Source: Eonycteris spelaea (lineage: Eukaryota; Chordata; Mammalia; Chiroptera; Pteropodidae). From it: a stretch of DNA of 64,000 nt. Shown one piece after another: positions 41,270 to 54,889 of the stretch. The notes below the pieces were generated by a model. The model was not told where the DNA came from. It saw only the letters and a program-made list of their open reading frames with translations, and searched no databases. The stretch covers positions 8,830,501 through 8,894,500 of the forward strand of contig PUFA01000034.1 in assembly GCA_003508835.1 (NCBI GenBank), in the 5' to 3' direction. Position 1 is the first letter of the stretch; each line of letters begins with the position of its first letter. The position numbers and the translations under genes are program-made.

Positions 41270-42330
41270 CTTCTATTCTTGGTCCGCTGATTCCAGCTTT
41301 TGTAATGGGGACCCCTCAGTCTAAGTCTGTTATGGAGGGACAGACAACCCCATTCTGGAATGCCAACTGGATTTACGACCATCCACTGCTAAATATTTGT
41401 CTCAATGGACTTCTGATTGTACCCAGAAGGACAATCTGGAATTACAGTGGCTAGTCTGGGGATTTTTTTAACATACTGAAATTAGTATATTTACATGAAC
41501 AGAGAATCTGAGAAATGTAAAGCAAGCTGAACAGGAGGCATATTTCAACTGGTATTTGGAGACCCCTAAGAAATTGAACAATTAAAGATGGCCTTAACTT
41601 TTCTTTTTGTCCAATCTGATGGCTTTCAGGGGAATTATCTTTACCCTGGGATCATCACCCTCTAAAGCTCCCAAAATGTTCCTTAGGAATTCCTGTTAGT
41701 TATATGCACAAACATTCAGACCCTCCTCTTATGCCTTTTAAAGAATGGACCAATTTAGCCAAAATAATTAAAAACTCTAATGGCCATTAGGAAAAACTTT
41801 GTTTTAAGTCCTCCTCAAGAGCCCTCCCTTAAAGAGAGAATTTCAAACCTCTCTCAGGGATGACAGGATGCATTATTTGATTGGCATGCAGAAGATTCTA
41901 AACAACAACTGGACTTTTAAATAAAAACAGTTCTGAAGGTATCCTATAAGAAACTCTGGCCACCTGAGGTTTTCCTGCCTAGAGCCTGACAAGGTATTTG
42001 AAAGGATTTAATACCTTTTTTTAAAATCGGAAATGTGGCAAAATCAGAAGCTAAAATTCAGAACCTGATTGAAATTTGTTTTAAACACCACCACCACCAC
42101 CCCCCCAAGCTAAAATGCAACCTATCCAGAGGAAAAGAAGCAAATTAGGAAGATATAGCTGGACAGGTAGATCAACCTATGATGCCATTTAAGTGAAACC
42201 CAATTCTTTAGGAAACTGAGAACAACTGTCCTTATCCTAAAATCTTTGTGAAACCAGAAAAGCAACCATAGAAGCAGTTCAAAGCCCACCTATATTTACC
42301 ATGCTCAATTCCTCAGACTAAAGGAAAAAA
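41270..42330 (+). pseudogene. Possible degenerate endogenous retrovirus gag region
   Basis: A frame at 41305 begins Met-Gly, as myristoylated Gag proteins do, but breaks within about 50 codons. Similar reading continues in another frame after a shift, and further stops follow. No intact protein is present and no protease or pol motif is recognised. It could be unrelated AT-rich intron sequence. Confidence 0.3.
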
Positions 42331-44544
42331 AAGAAATCAAGAAGGTTTTTTTTCCCCCTTTTTTTTTTGGAAAAAGCACCAACTGAGGCTCTAGCTCCAA
42401 GGCTCCTTGACAAGGACAAAAACAAATCTTAATTGTCTTCTCCACAAATATTAACAAGAAAAAGGCTTAGCCATCTGAAAGAATAAACAACTTATTACAA
42501 CTGTTATACCTGTCTCATGGCTGAAATTTTAAAACAAAACTATCAGGTCTCTGGTTGTGATTGTCTATGTACGTACACCTCCCCAAAAGTATTATAATGG
42601 GATGGTAAAGAGCTGTTTATTTGGCTTAAAGGAATTTATTGCTATATAAAAAATTCTCAAAAATATAATAGAAACGAACCCAAATGTTTTTCAGGCTCAT
42701 GTGATCTACGAAAATGCATGCTATTAAAGCTGGTTTGAATTTAGTTTGGTTAAAATAGGCACATCTTTAGAATTATCAGAATTAAATATAATACTTTTAC
42801 CTGGGTTTACAAAAACAAGTATTTTAAACTTCTGCCATGTTTGACAAATCTCCCTAAAATTCAAAATTAAGCTCTTTTTCTTAATCTAAAAATAATGTTG
42901 AGATTTTTCAGAATGATCCCTGAAAGATTTTAAAGGACATCTCTCTCTTTTTACAAAAGGGAAAAATAGACCTAATTAGGCCTATTTGATTTGTAAAAAT
43001 TACATGAGAACCACTCACATATAATAATAATTATGTTGTATTTGTATGCACATATTGTTAAAATAAATGTTCTAGAAGTTATATAAAATTTATAAGAACC
43101 TACAACATCTTAATATAAAGTTTTCATTTGTAATTCTAGTTGTTACTTGAAAACATGTGTTGCAGAGAAAAGCAACTTTCTCTGTAAACTACAGTGGAAT
43201 CAGAGATCTTTAACCATATGTCATTTTAAGTCTTTGTCACAGTAATCGTATTACTCAAACCTCTTGTAAATGTTTCAGCTTCGGAGAGATTCATGAAGCT
43301 ATGATACTTGAAAACACAGGCTTTTCTGATACACTTTCAGATTATACCTTTGAACTGGGTGAGGATTTGCATTCATAAAACTACTAACAAATAGATTAAG
43401 ACCAATAAGGATTAATAGCATGGGACTGAATGAATTTATGAGGATGGTTATCATTTTTATGACTTTTTATTTGAAATAGTACTGGTTCTTTAACCTTTTA
43501 TTTTCCAGATATAAGGATATCTTTTCTCTTAGGCTACCTATGTCCTAGAGCAACCTGGTAAATTATCTTTGTATGCAGAATTAAAACACTTACTTTTTTT
43601 TCTCCCTACTTGATTCCTCCAGAATTTGGAAACTTTCAGTGAGTGTTCTTACTTGCACGGCAATATAGTTACTTGCCTAAGTTCAATAAGAATTCAGTAC
43701 TGCATCATACAGCAGTTCTCACTCTCACGTTACTGAAGGAAAGACAAAGGATTTTTCCTTTCTAAAACCCTAATTATTAACACAACCTTTAACAATGCTG
43801 AAGGTTTCGATTCTGCCTCCACAGCTCCTACCTCTCTATAAATATTAGACTGCACAGCTGGAAAAATCAAGATCGTAAGCCCACGTAAGTACTTCCTTAA
43901 TATAACAAATAAAGGGGTCAAGAAATTCTGGACCAGAAAGTCAATTAAAGACTAATAAAGATTGAGTCATACTACCATCTGGATTAGATGAACTTTCAAT
44001 TCACAGCTAGAAAATCTGTTAAGGAAATAAAAGTTTGGCCGTCTTTTAACTATCAAGCATGTATTTATTCTAATCTCAGAAAATGAAATTTTGGCCGTAA
44101 AGACATATACTGGGAGGAAGAAAAAGAGGGAAAGAAAGTAACTGAGGGAAACCAGTCAAGTATTCGCCTTGAAGATATTTAAATTAAAAACTAAAAAGCA
44201 GCTGAACAGAGCCAACTAAATTTACGAAATCTTCAGTTATCTACCGTAATTTTAAAATTTCTTTAGTCCTTTTATTATAATAGTTGAAAAAACAGTAGGA
44301 CTCTTGGGTATTCTCCTTGAACCCAAATACCATCCCCAGACTTCCCTAGTCCTGATCAAGATACATTGTTTTTAAATCTAGGTTTATTCCATTTTCCTTT
44401 TCTAAATAAAGTCCAAATCAGATGTTCTTAAAACAAAAATGATAGGTGTCTCGGTGCAAAATCAAAGAGGAAACAGAAATTAGACAAGAGAATTTATATC
44501 TTCTTCAGCTTGACACAGAAGCATCCGTGCCCGCAGACCCCGGT

Positions 44545-44640
44545 CTCAGCTCTCCCACGAATTACTGTGAGACCTTGTCCAAGCCACTAAATCTTCATTC
44601 GCTCACCAGTAATGTTGATGGAATTCAACTAGATCTATTT
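44545..44640 (+). mobile_element. MIR-like fragment
   Basis: 'gagaccttgtccaagccact' then 'cattcgctcaccagtaatg' follows the MIR core in sense orientation. Confidence 0.4.
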
Positions 44641-45167
44641 AAGACTATATTCTATTGATGCTTAGGACTCCCAGATCAATATAGGAGCACTGACAATCAT
44701 CAAACAATAAAGGTTCACATAACCTGAAGAACTCGTTTCTGTCTTCCAAAAAAGGTACTTCCCACTGGCACACATTACCTTTTTTTGGGGGGGGGGAAGG
44801 AGGAGGGTAGGAAGAGTTCCTTTGCTTCAAAAAAAAAAAAAAAAAGCAAAAAACACTCAGTGAGAAGATTTCTACAGTTCATTTCAAAAATTCTAACATT
44901 TTCCAATCGAATCGGATGGTCTTCACGGTGGGCAAATGAATAATAGATGCAAGAAGAGGCGAGTAAAGCCTTTACTTCCTTTTCATTTTGAATTATGTCC
45001 ATGTGCTATTCTTAACTACAGGAAAAAATACTTTTTAACATACAGTCTAAAGACAGTACGGGAGGCCTGTAAGAACGTGCTGGTCTTTGACACACTGATC
45101 CAACAAACACAGAACGGGCTCAGACCTGGGTTAAGTTTCCTGATAAGCAGAGAACTAACTGCTTTAA

Positions 45168-45190
45168 AGCAACACACACACACGCACGTT
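45168..45190. repeat. CA microsatellite
   Basis: (CA)n with one CG interruption. Confidence 0.8.
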
Positions 45191-45408
45191 TTAATGCACT
45201 AGGCAAAGTCTGGTTTCCTATATTCATCCTGACCTCTTACATCAATTTCTGTCCAAAGAGCTGAAAGAACAAGAGGCAAGCACCCCAGAAGAGGAAACTG
45301 CCAGATGGAACTTCCCTAGTAGATGAATGCGTGAAGACTAAGGGCCACAAAATAAATAAAGGAGCTACGTGGTCCTTTACACAAGAGAATGTCCCCCCGC
45401 TCTTACTT

Positions 45409-45583
45409 AGGGTTGCCAGATTTAGCAAATAAAAATACAAGACGCCCAGTTAAACCCAACTGTCAGATAAACAGAGAACCAATTAAAAAGTAGGTATGTC
45501 CCATACGATATTTGGGACACATGGTAAAACTTGCATCTGGATTCAGATTTAACTGAGCGCCTCGTGTTTTACATGGCAGCCCT
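45409..45583. mobile_element. Palindromic non-autonomous DNA transposon
   Basis: 175 bp with terminal inverted repeats: agggttgcca at the left and the complement of agggctgcca at the right. Inner arms also pair ('acgcccagttaaa' against 'tttaactgagcgc') and so does a central 'gtccca..tgggac'. The architecture is that of a MITE-like element of a common old mammalian family. Confidence 0.6.
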
Positions 45584-45819
45584 GCTCCCGCCGCCAGCCG
45601 GTCACAAAGCGCGGTGAGTTACTGGGATGACCAACCGCTCCGCCTTGCCTGCGACTGAGGGGTTTCCCGGGACACAGAACTTCCAGCACGAAAGCCAGGA
45701 AGGTTCCAGGCAAACAGGAACAAGCTGGTCACCCTACAGTCAATCACTTCACGGAAAAAGCAAACACGTTGTAGCCTGAGCCCCAACACTGATAAAGTTT
45801 GACCTTTTTCTTTGAAATA

Positions 45820-45960
45820 GCGTACCTGTACCTCATTTCCCCATGACTGTCATCATTTATCTAACACACACATTTACAGTGAGGATAAAATGGAATACGG
45901 TAGATATAAAGGACCTTGGGAAAATGCAAAGGCATTATAAATGCTAGTTTATTAATATAG
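45820..45960 (+). mobile_element. MIR-like fragment
   Basis: 'gtgaggataaaatgg' then 'gcattataaatgctagttt' matches the 3' half of MIR in sense orientation. Confidence 0.4.
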
Positions 45961-46129
45961 CTGTTATGGGTACAAAGTTCTGTTTCACGTCGTTTCAAAC
46001 TGGCTGGTACTTGTTTGATTTACATGTTTTATACGATCCACTGAAGGTACCATTACTCGTAACACTGGTTTAACCACATATAAAAAATGTTCAAATCAAC
46101 TTGCTCCTTTGAGAACTACAGCAATAAGC

Positions 46130-46265
46130 TCTGGGTTTGCTGTTACGCCCCACCCCCACTCACTCACTCACTGTGTAACATGAGACAAGTCCCTTAACAG
46201 GCCGAGCTTCAGGTTCACTGTAAAACTGGGGCGACAGTAATAAATACCTCACAAAACTCCCTTTA
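46130..46265 (+). mobile_element. MIR SINE (plus orientation)
   Basis: 'gtaacatgagacaagtccct' then 'cactgtaaaactgggg' and 'aataaatacctcacaaaact' give the MIR core in order. A (ACTC)n stretch precedes it. Confidence 0.5.
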
Positions 46266-46439
46266 GGAACAAACAAGCAACTGAAAAAACTACGTAAACT
46301 ACAAAATACAGTGTAAGTTTTAATAGTGCTTAAAATTTTGTTGTTTATACAAAACTATGATACCAATGTTTTTCTTTAATCTTGATTATTTCTTATAACT
46401 TGATGATTCTGAAGATACTTACTGAAGTCAATTCAACTG

Positions 46440-46660
46440 TACTCTTACTGAGCTCAGGCTCCAGAGCCAAACAGATCGGGTGTGACATTTTGCTCTAATA
46501 TCTACTAAATGGCACCTTAGGCAAATTACCTCCCTAAGCCTCAGTTTCCTTATCTGTAAAATGTGGAGAATATTTATATCATAGGATTACGTGGATTAAA
46601 CAGTTAATAATATGTAAAGGATGCAACGCCTGCCTTACAATAAGTACTCAAATCTCAGCT
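46440..46660 (+). mobile_element. MIR SINE (plus orientation)
   Basis: Nearly the whole element is readable: 'ctcaggctccagagccaaac', 'cctcagtttccttatctgta', 'aaaatgtggagaatatt' and 'ggattaaacagttaataat'. Confidence 0.85.
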
Positions 46661-48039
46661 GCTATTACTATTATTCATGTTTAATACATTTACAATTTCA
46701 GACGTTAGAAGAGGCTGACATCATATCCACCCATGAAGTCCCTTATAAAATAACAGTAATAAGCAAAAAGACTAATAACAATAACTTAACACATCTTGTA
46801 TTTGGAATTGGTACTATTCCACTTAGCATCCCTAGCTAACTAGTCAGTTAGGGGGATTTCTCCCAACAAGCTTCAGTTAGATGATTACAAATTAATTTAA
46901 GAAAATGTATATACTAAGAATATTTTGTCTCATAGCCAATACTTTATGCTAAAATGCAAATTTCTTAGATTTTATGACAGAACTATTGAACCCTAATTTC
47001 TAGATCCCACTCCAGTCACAAAGGAAGAGAATATATGTGGAATATAACTCAGGACCAATCGTGATACAGATTCAACTTACATGGCTTCCATATTATCTCA
47101 AAAAGATGGCCCTCAACAGCTTCCTAACTCTCGAGGTTTTTATAGGCTCAGGTCCACCCTTAACCCCATGACAGGACCTGGCAACACCTGGGGGAGCAGT
47201 CAGGGGTGGCTCTGTGGTCCATTCATCTACCTCGCTATCATGTGGTATTATCTCCGACTACCCCCTACCCAGATGACTTTCCCCCCCTACTCCACACACA
47301 TGCACCAACACCCAGATGGGAGTTCTGAGTCACTGTGCCTCAACTTCCTCATCTATGGGAAAACCTAATCCTACTACTCTGCTTTCTACTTAGCTTCCCA
47401 AGCCACATACCCTCCTCTTCCTATTATTATATCCAAAAGAAGTGACAGGGAATTCCCTATAAGGAAGCAGAGCTTTTTTATATCAGAATTTTGTTCACAA
47501 TCAAGTCACTGAAGGGGAACGGGGGAATGGCACGATCAGTCACCATGCATTACCTTAATAGTAGGCAGGAGCTCTACTTGGTGCAATTATTTGACATATT
47601 AATCAGTATGTACTGACTAGCCAAGAACTGAATACCTCGACTGTATTAAAACACTGATGAATTAGCCTACTTACCCCTTTAGTGCTATTTCTATTTATTC
47701 CAGCTATCCCTTACAAAATGGTTAATGAGAGCCAACTATATAAATATTTCAGAAGAACATGACTATCAGATTACATAATGACATCAGCCTGGCTAAACGG
47801 TACTTGAGGGTCTTAACAATTGTAACTGAGTCCAGCTAAGCACTATAGTCATGTGATATGAACCTACACCTAGGAGAGTGAGCAGATGGCCTCATTTTTA
47901 AGTGAAGGTTGTTTCAGTTGGATTAACAATCATACTTTCAAATTTACCTATTTCTTTTCCCAGAGAAAATTCAAATAAAATTAAAGAAAATCCAAAGGCT
48001 AAAGGCTGAATAGAATTGTTCCAAACATACAAAATAGTG

Positions 48040-48057
48040 TGTGTGTGGGGGGGGGGA
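48040..48057. repeat. GT microsatellite and G run
   Basis: A short (GT)n followed by a run of about 9 G. Confidence 0.75.
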
Positions 48058-50029
48058 CAGTAACAGTAAACAACAGTAAAAAACAGCAAAAGTAAACATT
48101 TTATTGACAGCAAAGTGAAGTCTGCATGTTTGGGAAAAGATAGTTAGTTCTTCAGGTAAATTTAGCCTCTGAGGCTACAAAGAGATTAAAATGTTTAAAT
48201 TAAGATTTCTAAGATAATTTGAAAATGCTTAGCTTATCTATAAGAGCTACAATAGCTTAAGATACTTTGGCATTCGAGTCTACCTCAGACTATCAATCTA
48301 AGCCTACACCTTTTCTTTCCATTTCGAGGGTTTATAAACTGTTCAGTGGGAGTCCTTAGGTGTTTCCTTATCTCTTCCTCCGCTGGCCCACCTTGCCCCA
48401 AAAGCCCTATTCTGTATCTTGGCATATCAGTTAAAAACAAACTTAAGAAAAAGCAAATACATATATAAGTTTAAGCATACTGTAAAAAAGTATATAACTA
48501 CAAGATAAATTCCTGCGTCACAACTAACATATCAACATTATTTGTACTACTTAACTGTTAAATAAACGAATAAGGTTTAAACGTACGATTATACTTCCTT
48601 TAGTCAATACTTAGTCTTTTATTGTATTGTACTGTATTAATAATTCATTTTCTTTTTTCTTTTTTGATTCTTTACATAAAGTTTTTTCTTCTTCCAACAC
48701 ATTCTCAATTATTTTACCATTAATAAAGCTTTTCTTAACAGGTTTCAACATCAAAACTACTAAGATAAAGGGTTGTCTTCCCTCTTCTCTCCTCCAGTGT
48801 GCCCAGTTTTCTGGCCTCTGCAGCGTTTCCACAACTATTCAAAAACGAGACTGCGTTTTAAAAATAGAAGCCACCAAAAATAAGAAATCCACCTTCAAGA
48901 GCTATGAGAAATATTTGGCCCAAGAGACATTTTCCTGTCAAGCCAAGCAAGCCTGGCTTACAAACTTCTAATACAGATCATTTTCACATCCGAATGAAAA
49001 CATTATGAATAATTTCTCTTTACCACATGGCTATCTGCATAGATAACGCTTTCTGCCACCATGTGAATGTGGAGCATTAGATCATCAAGATCAGTGATTA
49101 AGACCTGAAGCCATCAAATTGTGTCTACTTCATAATATTTCAATATGAATTACTAGGGTCATGGACAAATATACTTTTTTAATCAATATAATTGAACATG
49201 AAGAAAAAATAAGGCCTTTGAGCTATACTTCTCTTGCTCAGCCCACTTCCACATCTGGAAGTCTACTGTCTCTTAACTCTCCCTTCCAATAAAGCTATTC
49301 TGTTGCTCCTGAAAAAAAAAAAGAAAAAGAAAAAATAAGAGTATTGAACTTGCTGTGAATCTATAACAAAACTGTATTGAAAATCTGTTTCTCCAGATTT
49401 TTTAAGGTGTTTTTAATGCTTCAAACCAACAACTGCACAAAGAACAGATACACATACGAATCTTTTCAATTTTTACACCATTTCTTAAGCCACAAGGCAG
49501 CTGGATATGGGCAATTCTCATGTGAAAAGAGGTTCAAAATTTTGGAATTCAAGACACTGAGTTCCCCAAATAGTCCTTGAAATTCCTTTTATTTCATAAT
49601 ATAGTAAACTTAAATAAAATGACAAATTTCCTTTCCTTTTGGGTACCTGCTCAAGTCTAGGTAAAATCATGAGAGTCAGTTACCTTTGTCACTTTGCCAT
49701 AGCACTTTATTCCCCCAAGCAGATGCACTAACCTCCAAAATCACCTCTCTACCCCAATCTAGCTCACCCTCTAGAAAGTAACACTAATTGCAGTCATGTA
49801 TACAAATGTCATACCTATTGTTTAATATGCATAAATTTTTGTGATACCATTTTCACTGTAAATCTAAACTCTGTTGACACATTTTTAGCTAGAAATTCAA
49901 AGTTTGGGGTTTCCATAATCCACTAATCACTAAAGAAATCTGCAGAGAAAGTACTGTGTTCCAACGAATTTACCTAGTCACTTCAAAGCACTCTTCATTT
50001 GGCCGAGTATATCTATCGCTCAAGAAGCT

Positions 50030-50545
50030 GTAGCAATGTAAGTTATATAAATGTCTAATCACTATGTTGTATACCTTCAACTGTTACCATATGCCAACTG
50101 TAATTAAAATTTAAAAATTATTAAAATCCTAAAAAAAGATTAGGATGATAGAATAGTGATTGTTTTTAACTGTGTTGGAGGCTTAAGATACAAAGTTTTC
50201 AACAGTCATGGGGAGGACCCACTCCAAATTGGTAAGGCCCTGTAGAATTCGAAAGAGGACATTAACAAATAGAGTTGTGTCTGAATAAATTTAGACCCAT
50301 TATCATAGCTTTTCTATAGTGTTTAAGATACAAAGTTCTCAACAGTCATGGGGATGTGAAGCATAGCACAGGAAATATACTTAACAATATTGTAACAGTT
50401 ATGTTTAGTGCCGGATGGGTATTAGACTTACTTTGGTCACTTAGTAGGGTATATAAATGTCTAATCACTATGTTGTACACCTGAAACTAACATAATATCG
50501 CATGTCAACTATAATTGAAAACTAAATTAAAAAAAAAAAGATGTA
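50030..50545 (+). mobile_element. Two L1 3' UTR ends in tandem
   Basis: 'aaatgtctaatcactatgtt' occurs at about 50049 and again at about 50454, each followed by 'gtata/gtaca ... cct', an AT-rich end and an A-rich tail. The second copy also holds 'cagtcatggggatgtgaagc', a typical L1 3' UTR. Confidence 0.7.
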
Positions 50546-51599
50546 GGAAAAGAAAGGTCTAAAATAAAGTGAAGGCACACCAATGGGCAAGGTATATATA
50601 TTTCTTTTTCCAGGGCACCTGCTTCATTCGAAGGTAGTGATCTTAGATATGCACATGAAAGGTCTGGGAGGATCCGCTCCAGATTGGTAAGAGGTAATCC
50701 TCCCGAAAAGAATCAGAGGATAAGGAAGTTTTCCTTTTACTTACACACTCAGATGTGGTTTATAGATTTTAATAAACATACTACTCATGTAACTTCTTAT
50801 TAAAACCAGTAGAAAATGTAGGGATTAATAAATTCAACTTATGTGGGCAAAGATTTTGAAATATGTTCTGAAACAACAGATAAATGTCAACAACTATGAT
50901 TCCAACAGATAAAAATAAATAAAATTACACTTATTGCTTTTATATTCTCAAAGCACTTTACCAATATAGACTATACCTTATAATAGTTTTATCAAATTTT
51001 ACTTTCACTTCTCAGGTGGCTAAAATCTTTCAGGTCATTTGATCCTTAAATTCTTGCCCCAAAATTTCATAAGCTCTAATTCATTCTAATTCAGAAGCCA
51101 CAGTAAGGAAAAAATGGGACTGTGCTACATTTACCCCCAAGACAACTGTAATTAACATGCAGAATTTGCTACAGGTAACAAAAAGCCCTTTGCTGTCCCC
51201 AACCCTCACCCCAAGACCGCTGCCTTGAACCTGCTTCTGTTAAAATGGCCAGTTAGAAATTTAAAGTAACACTCACACAAATTTAAAATGACCATCACAT
51301 GTTGAACCGGTAATACCAGTCTATTTAGTGCTAAACTTTGCAAAATAAAGAGGCTACTGAGCTTGAAACTCTTTCACAGATGCTTAATGAAATTCGAACC
51401 AAGGGAGGAAGGTAAATAACACTGCTGAATAACATGGCTTAATGTTCCAGTGGCTCTGTATGGAATTAAAATTACTATGAAACCTATCTCCTCAGAGCTT
51501 TCATCATTTCACAATCGCAAAATGCGAAGAATTTTTTTTCTTCACCAGTTTAGCCACACTGTAACTTAATACATTTATGCTTAATAACAGAAATATTTG

Positions 51600-52660
51600 G
51601 TAATTGAAAAAGAATAAACGTTTTACCAGCTGGCAATGGCAGGAGGCGCTCGCGCCTTCAAGATGCGCGCCGTTGTTTCAACACCTGACAAAAGAAACAC
51701 ACGAAGACACCAGCATTATGGCCTATCACACCAGCAAATGGCATTTTACCACGTACTCTTTCACCCCAAAAAAGCATACTGTGTACCAATACACACCTAT
51801 TACAATGGCCAAAAGCCAAAACACTAACATCACCAAACGCTGGCAAGAAGAGCAACAAGGAAATTTCACCGACTGTCGCAGGGAATGCAAACGGTCCTCC
51901 CACTTAGGAAGACAGTTTGGCAGTTTCTTACAAACTGAACATATTCTTAACATAATGATCCAGCAATCGAGCTCCTTGATATTTACTCAAATGAGATGGA
52001 AAGCTACATCTACAGAAAAAAAAAAGTACACAAATACTTACAGAGGCTTAATTCATACGTGCCAAAACATAAGAGTAACCAGGATGTCCTTCAGTAGGTG
52101 AATGCACATCCAGACAATGGAACAGTATTCACTGCTAAAAAGACATGCATTATCAAGCCATAAAAAGACATGGAGGAAACTCAAATGCATATTACTAAGT
52201 AAAAGAAGTCAATCTGAGAAGGCTACATACTGTATGATCCCAACTACATGGCATGCTGGGAAAGGCAAAGCTACTGAGACAGGACAGAGACAGCAAAAGG
52301 CTGCAAAGGGTTAGGGAGGAAGGTGGGATGAAGAGGCAAAGCACAGAGGATTTATAAAGCACTGCAACTACTCGCATGATACAATAACAGCCGATACGTG
52401 TCACTGCATGTTTGTCAAAACCCACAGAATGGAAAACATCAAGAGGGAGCCCTAATGTAAGCTAAGGACTCTGAGTGACAAAGACACATCGCTCTAGACT
52501 CAATGTAGCAGATTCATCAGTTGTGATAAAGTACCACGCGGGGGCAGGATGCTGAGAAAGGAGGGGCTGTGCGAATGTGCGGGCTGGGGGTACATGGGAC
52601 AGCTCTGTACCTCTGCTCAATTTTGCTGTGAACCTGAAACTGCTCTAAAAAAGAAAGTCT
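51600..52660 (+). mobile_element. L1 LINE, ORF2 end and 3' UTR
   Basis: 'cagtttggcagtttcttac', 'cagcaatcgagctccttga', 'tgtatgatcccaactacatg' and a 3' UTR ending in an A-rich tract. A 165-codon frame at 51604 is L1-derived and not a gene. Confidence 0.85.
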
Positions 52661-52717
52661 ACTTTTTCTTTAAATAGTGCGTTCAAAACTTTTTTAAGTA
52701 TATTGTTTATTCACTCA

Positions 52718-52760
52718 TTATGATGATAATGATGATGGTCAAGATGATGATGATGGTCAA
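52718..52760. repeat. GATGAT microsatellite
   Basis: An imperfect (GAT)n tract interrupted by GGTCA units. Confidence 0.8.
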
Positions 52761-53249
52761 AAAGAATTACTAATACTTATAAATACTAGTTCACCGTGTG
52801 TATGATACTTTTATACATTATTTCAATTCTCAATCACTTGTGAAGCAGTTAGCTGTCATCATTGTCATTTTAAAAAAATATTAACATCAGCCTAAACTCA
52901 CAGAGCCAGTTAGCAGCTAATAGTTAAGTATTTTAAATCAAAATTCAGCACTATCGCTGCCTCGTTATTAATTTCCTCATTCCCTGGAAGGCAGCCAGAT
53001 ATACTTTTTAAACTTTTAAAAAGAAGGACAAGCCTTAAAACCAGATATAGCTGGGTCAAAAATCCCTGCTATGTTTCTTAGTAGGCGTAACTCTAGACAA
53101 GGTCAGTTATTTATTTATCCATGCACTGTCCATGGGGGGAGGGGAGATCTTATAAATTTACTTGTCAGTAAATATGTAAGTATGTAAATTAAGACAAAAA
53201 CATATGTAAATCATCAATATCCATATCTGTAGAATTTTTGTAAGTAGAA

Positions 53250-53590
53250 AAAAAATGGGCTATGTACATTCACATAAAAATCCAATTGTCAAAACAAAAA
53301 TCCAATTGTCAATTAACTATGAAAAAAATAGTCAACTTCACTAGTTACCAAAGAACTACAAATTAAAACAATATCATTTTCCCCATCAATCTTTTTTAAC
53401 GAAAAAAAAAATCACAAGTATTGGCAAGGATACAGGAAACAAGACAGCACTTGGCATTACTGGGCAAGGGCGGCAACTTTGGAGAGCAATTTGGCAGCGT
53501 CTCGCAAAGGCTGGAAATGTAAGTTCCTATGACCTAGCAAATCCCTCCTGAAAATTCGCCCTGGAGAAACTTTGGTACCCGTCCACACTT
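53250..53590 (+). mobile_element. L1 LINE ORF2 3' fragment (degenerate)
   Basis: 'caaattaaaacaatatcatt' then 'aagtattggcaaggatacag' and 'gagagcaatttggcagc' follow the L1 ORF2 end. There is a 16-bp direct repeat (aaaaatccaattgtca) near 53277 and 53296. Confidence 0.6.
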
Positions 53591-54015
53591 ACTTCATCCT
53601 GTTTCGTTTTGTTAAATGGCACATCCTGGTATTTAACTGATCCTTAAAAATACTACAATATCCTTAACGAACATTTGCTAAATGCCTACTAGGCTCCAAA
53701 TCTAATGATTCTCATTCTGGGAATGAGACCACAGTACTAGAAAAGTTCCTACGCTGGTGGTAGAGACAGGCAAATCACTCTGACATGTCAAAAGCCACTG
53801 GAGAAGCATGCCAGCTGCACTGAGAAAAATGACAGGCAACCACAGTCCTCAGTATAGGAGGGGGACCAGGAGGTCAAGCAGCACCAACTATGAGTTAAGT
53901 GGATCCATGTATGTTTTGCCAAGGAGACAGAGAGGGAACTGCAGGCAGTTATCACAGTATTTGCAAAAGCACAGAGGTACTCGAGAAAGGGCACTTTAAG
54001 CTACTTATAGTAGGC

Positions 54016-54480
54016 TGATATATGACCCCAAATGTATCAGGTCACAATCCATGGAATCCCTCACCTTATTCGGGAAAGGGTGTGATTAAATTTAAGTATT
54101 TTGAGATAAGGTGGCAATCTGGGATTATCCGGTGGGCCCTAAGTGCCATCACAAGTGTCTGTATAGGAGACAGGCAGAGGGAGACAGATGTGACACACAG
54201 GGAAGGTGATGTGAAGACGGAGCAGGGAGATCAGAAGATGCTGGCCTGGCAGATGCTGGCCCAGGGAGATCAGAAGAGTCTGGCCACCAATGCAGCAGTC
54301 ACAGAAGCTGATTCTTCTCTAGAGCCTCTGGATGAAATGCAGCCCTGCCAACACCTTGACTTCAACCCATTAATGCTAACTTGAACTTTCAGCCTTTATT
54401 AACTAAGAGAATAAATTTCTGTTGTTTTAAGCCACCCAAGTGGTGGCATTACAGCAGTTCTAAGAAACAAATGCAGTACA
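54016..54480 (+). mobile_element. MaLR (MLT1-type) solo LTR
   Basis: It starts with TG and ends with CA. It contains 'gggattatccggtgggccct', 'aataaatttctgttgtttta' and 'agccacccaag', all typical of MaLR LTRs. The family name is from memory. Confidence 0.55.
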
Positions 54481-54889
54481 CCTCACTGCCACTGTACTGT
54501 AAGGCGTGCTAAGTGGTTCAGACATTAATCCAGGTCCCTGAAGAACCACCAGACTTACGCAAGAGAATGGCATAAGCAGATCTCTGTTTCACAATGTTAA
54601 ACCTACTGAAGTTGAAAATTTATTAATGGAAAAAGAAACTAGAAACAGGAAGATATATCAGAACCAAAAATCCAGACAGAAGACAAAGTTCTGGATCAGC
54701 AGATATTGAGACAAACCTATCATAAAAGAAGACAGAAATAAAAACAAAAGTGGGGGTGGGCGTACTCAATGGAAATAGACAATGTGGGAAATAGAGGCAA
54801 CACTTTCAACATGTACATGTAATTAAGATTCTCAAGATGTAAGAAAGGCGATTATATTGATGAATCAAGGACAGGTTGCTATACAGAAG

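Noticed and set aside
51604..52101. 165-codon plus-strand ORF
   Set aside because: It overlaps an L1 ORF2/3' UTR fragment and is not in a conserved L1 reading frame throughout.
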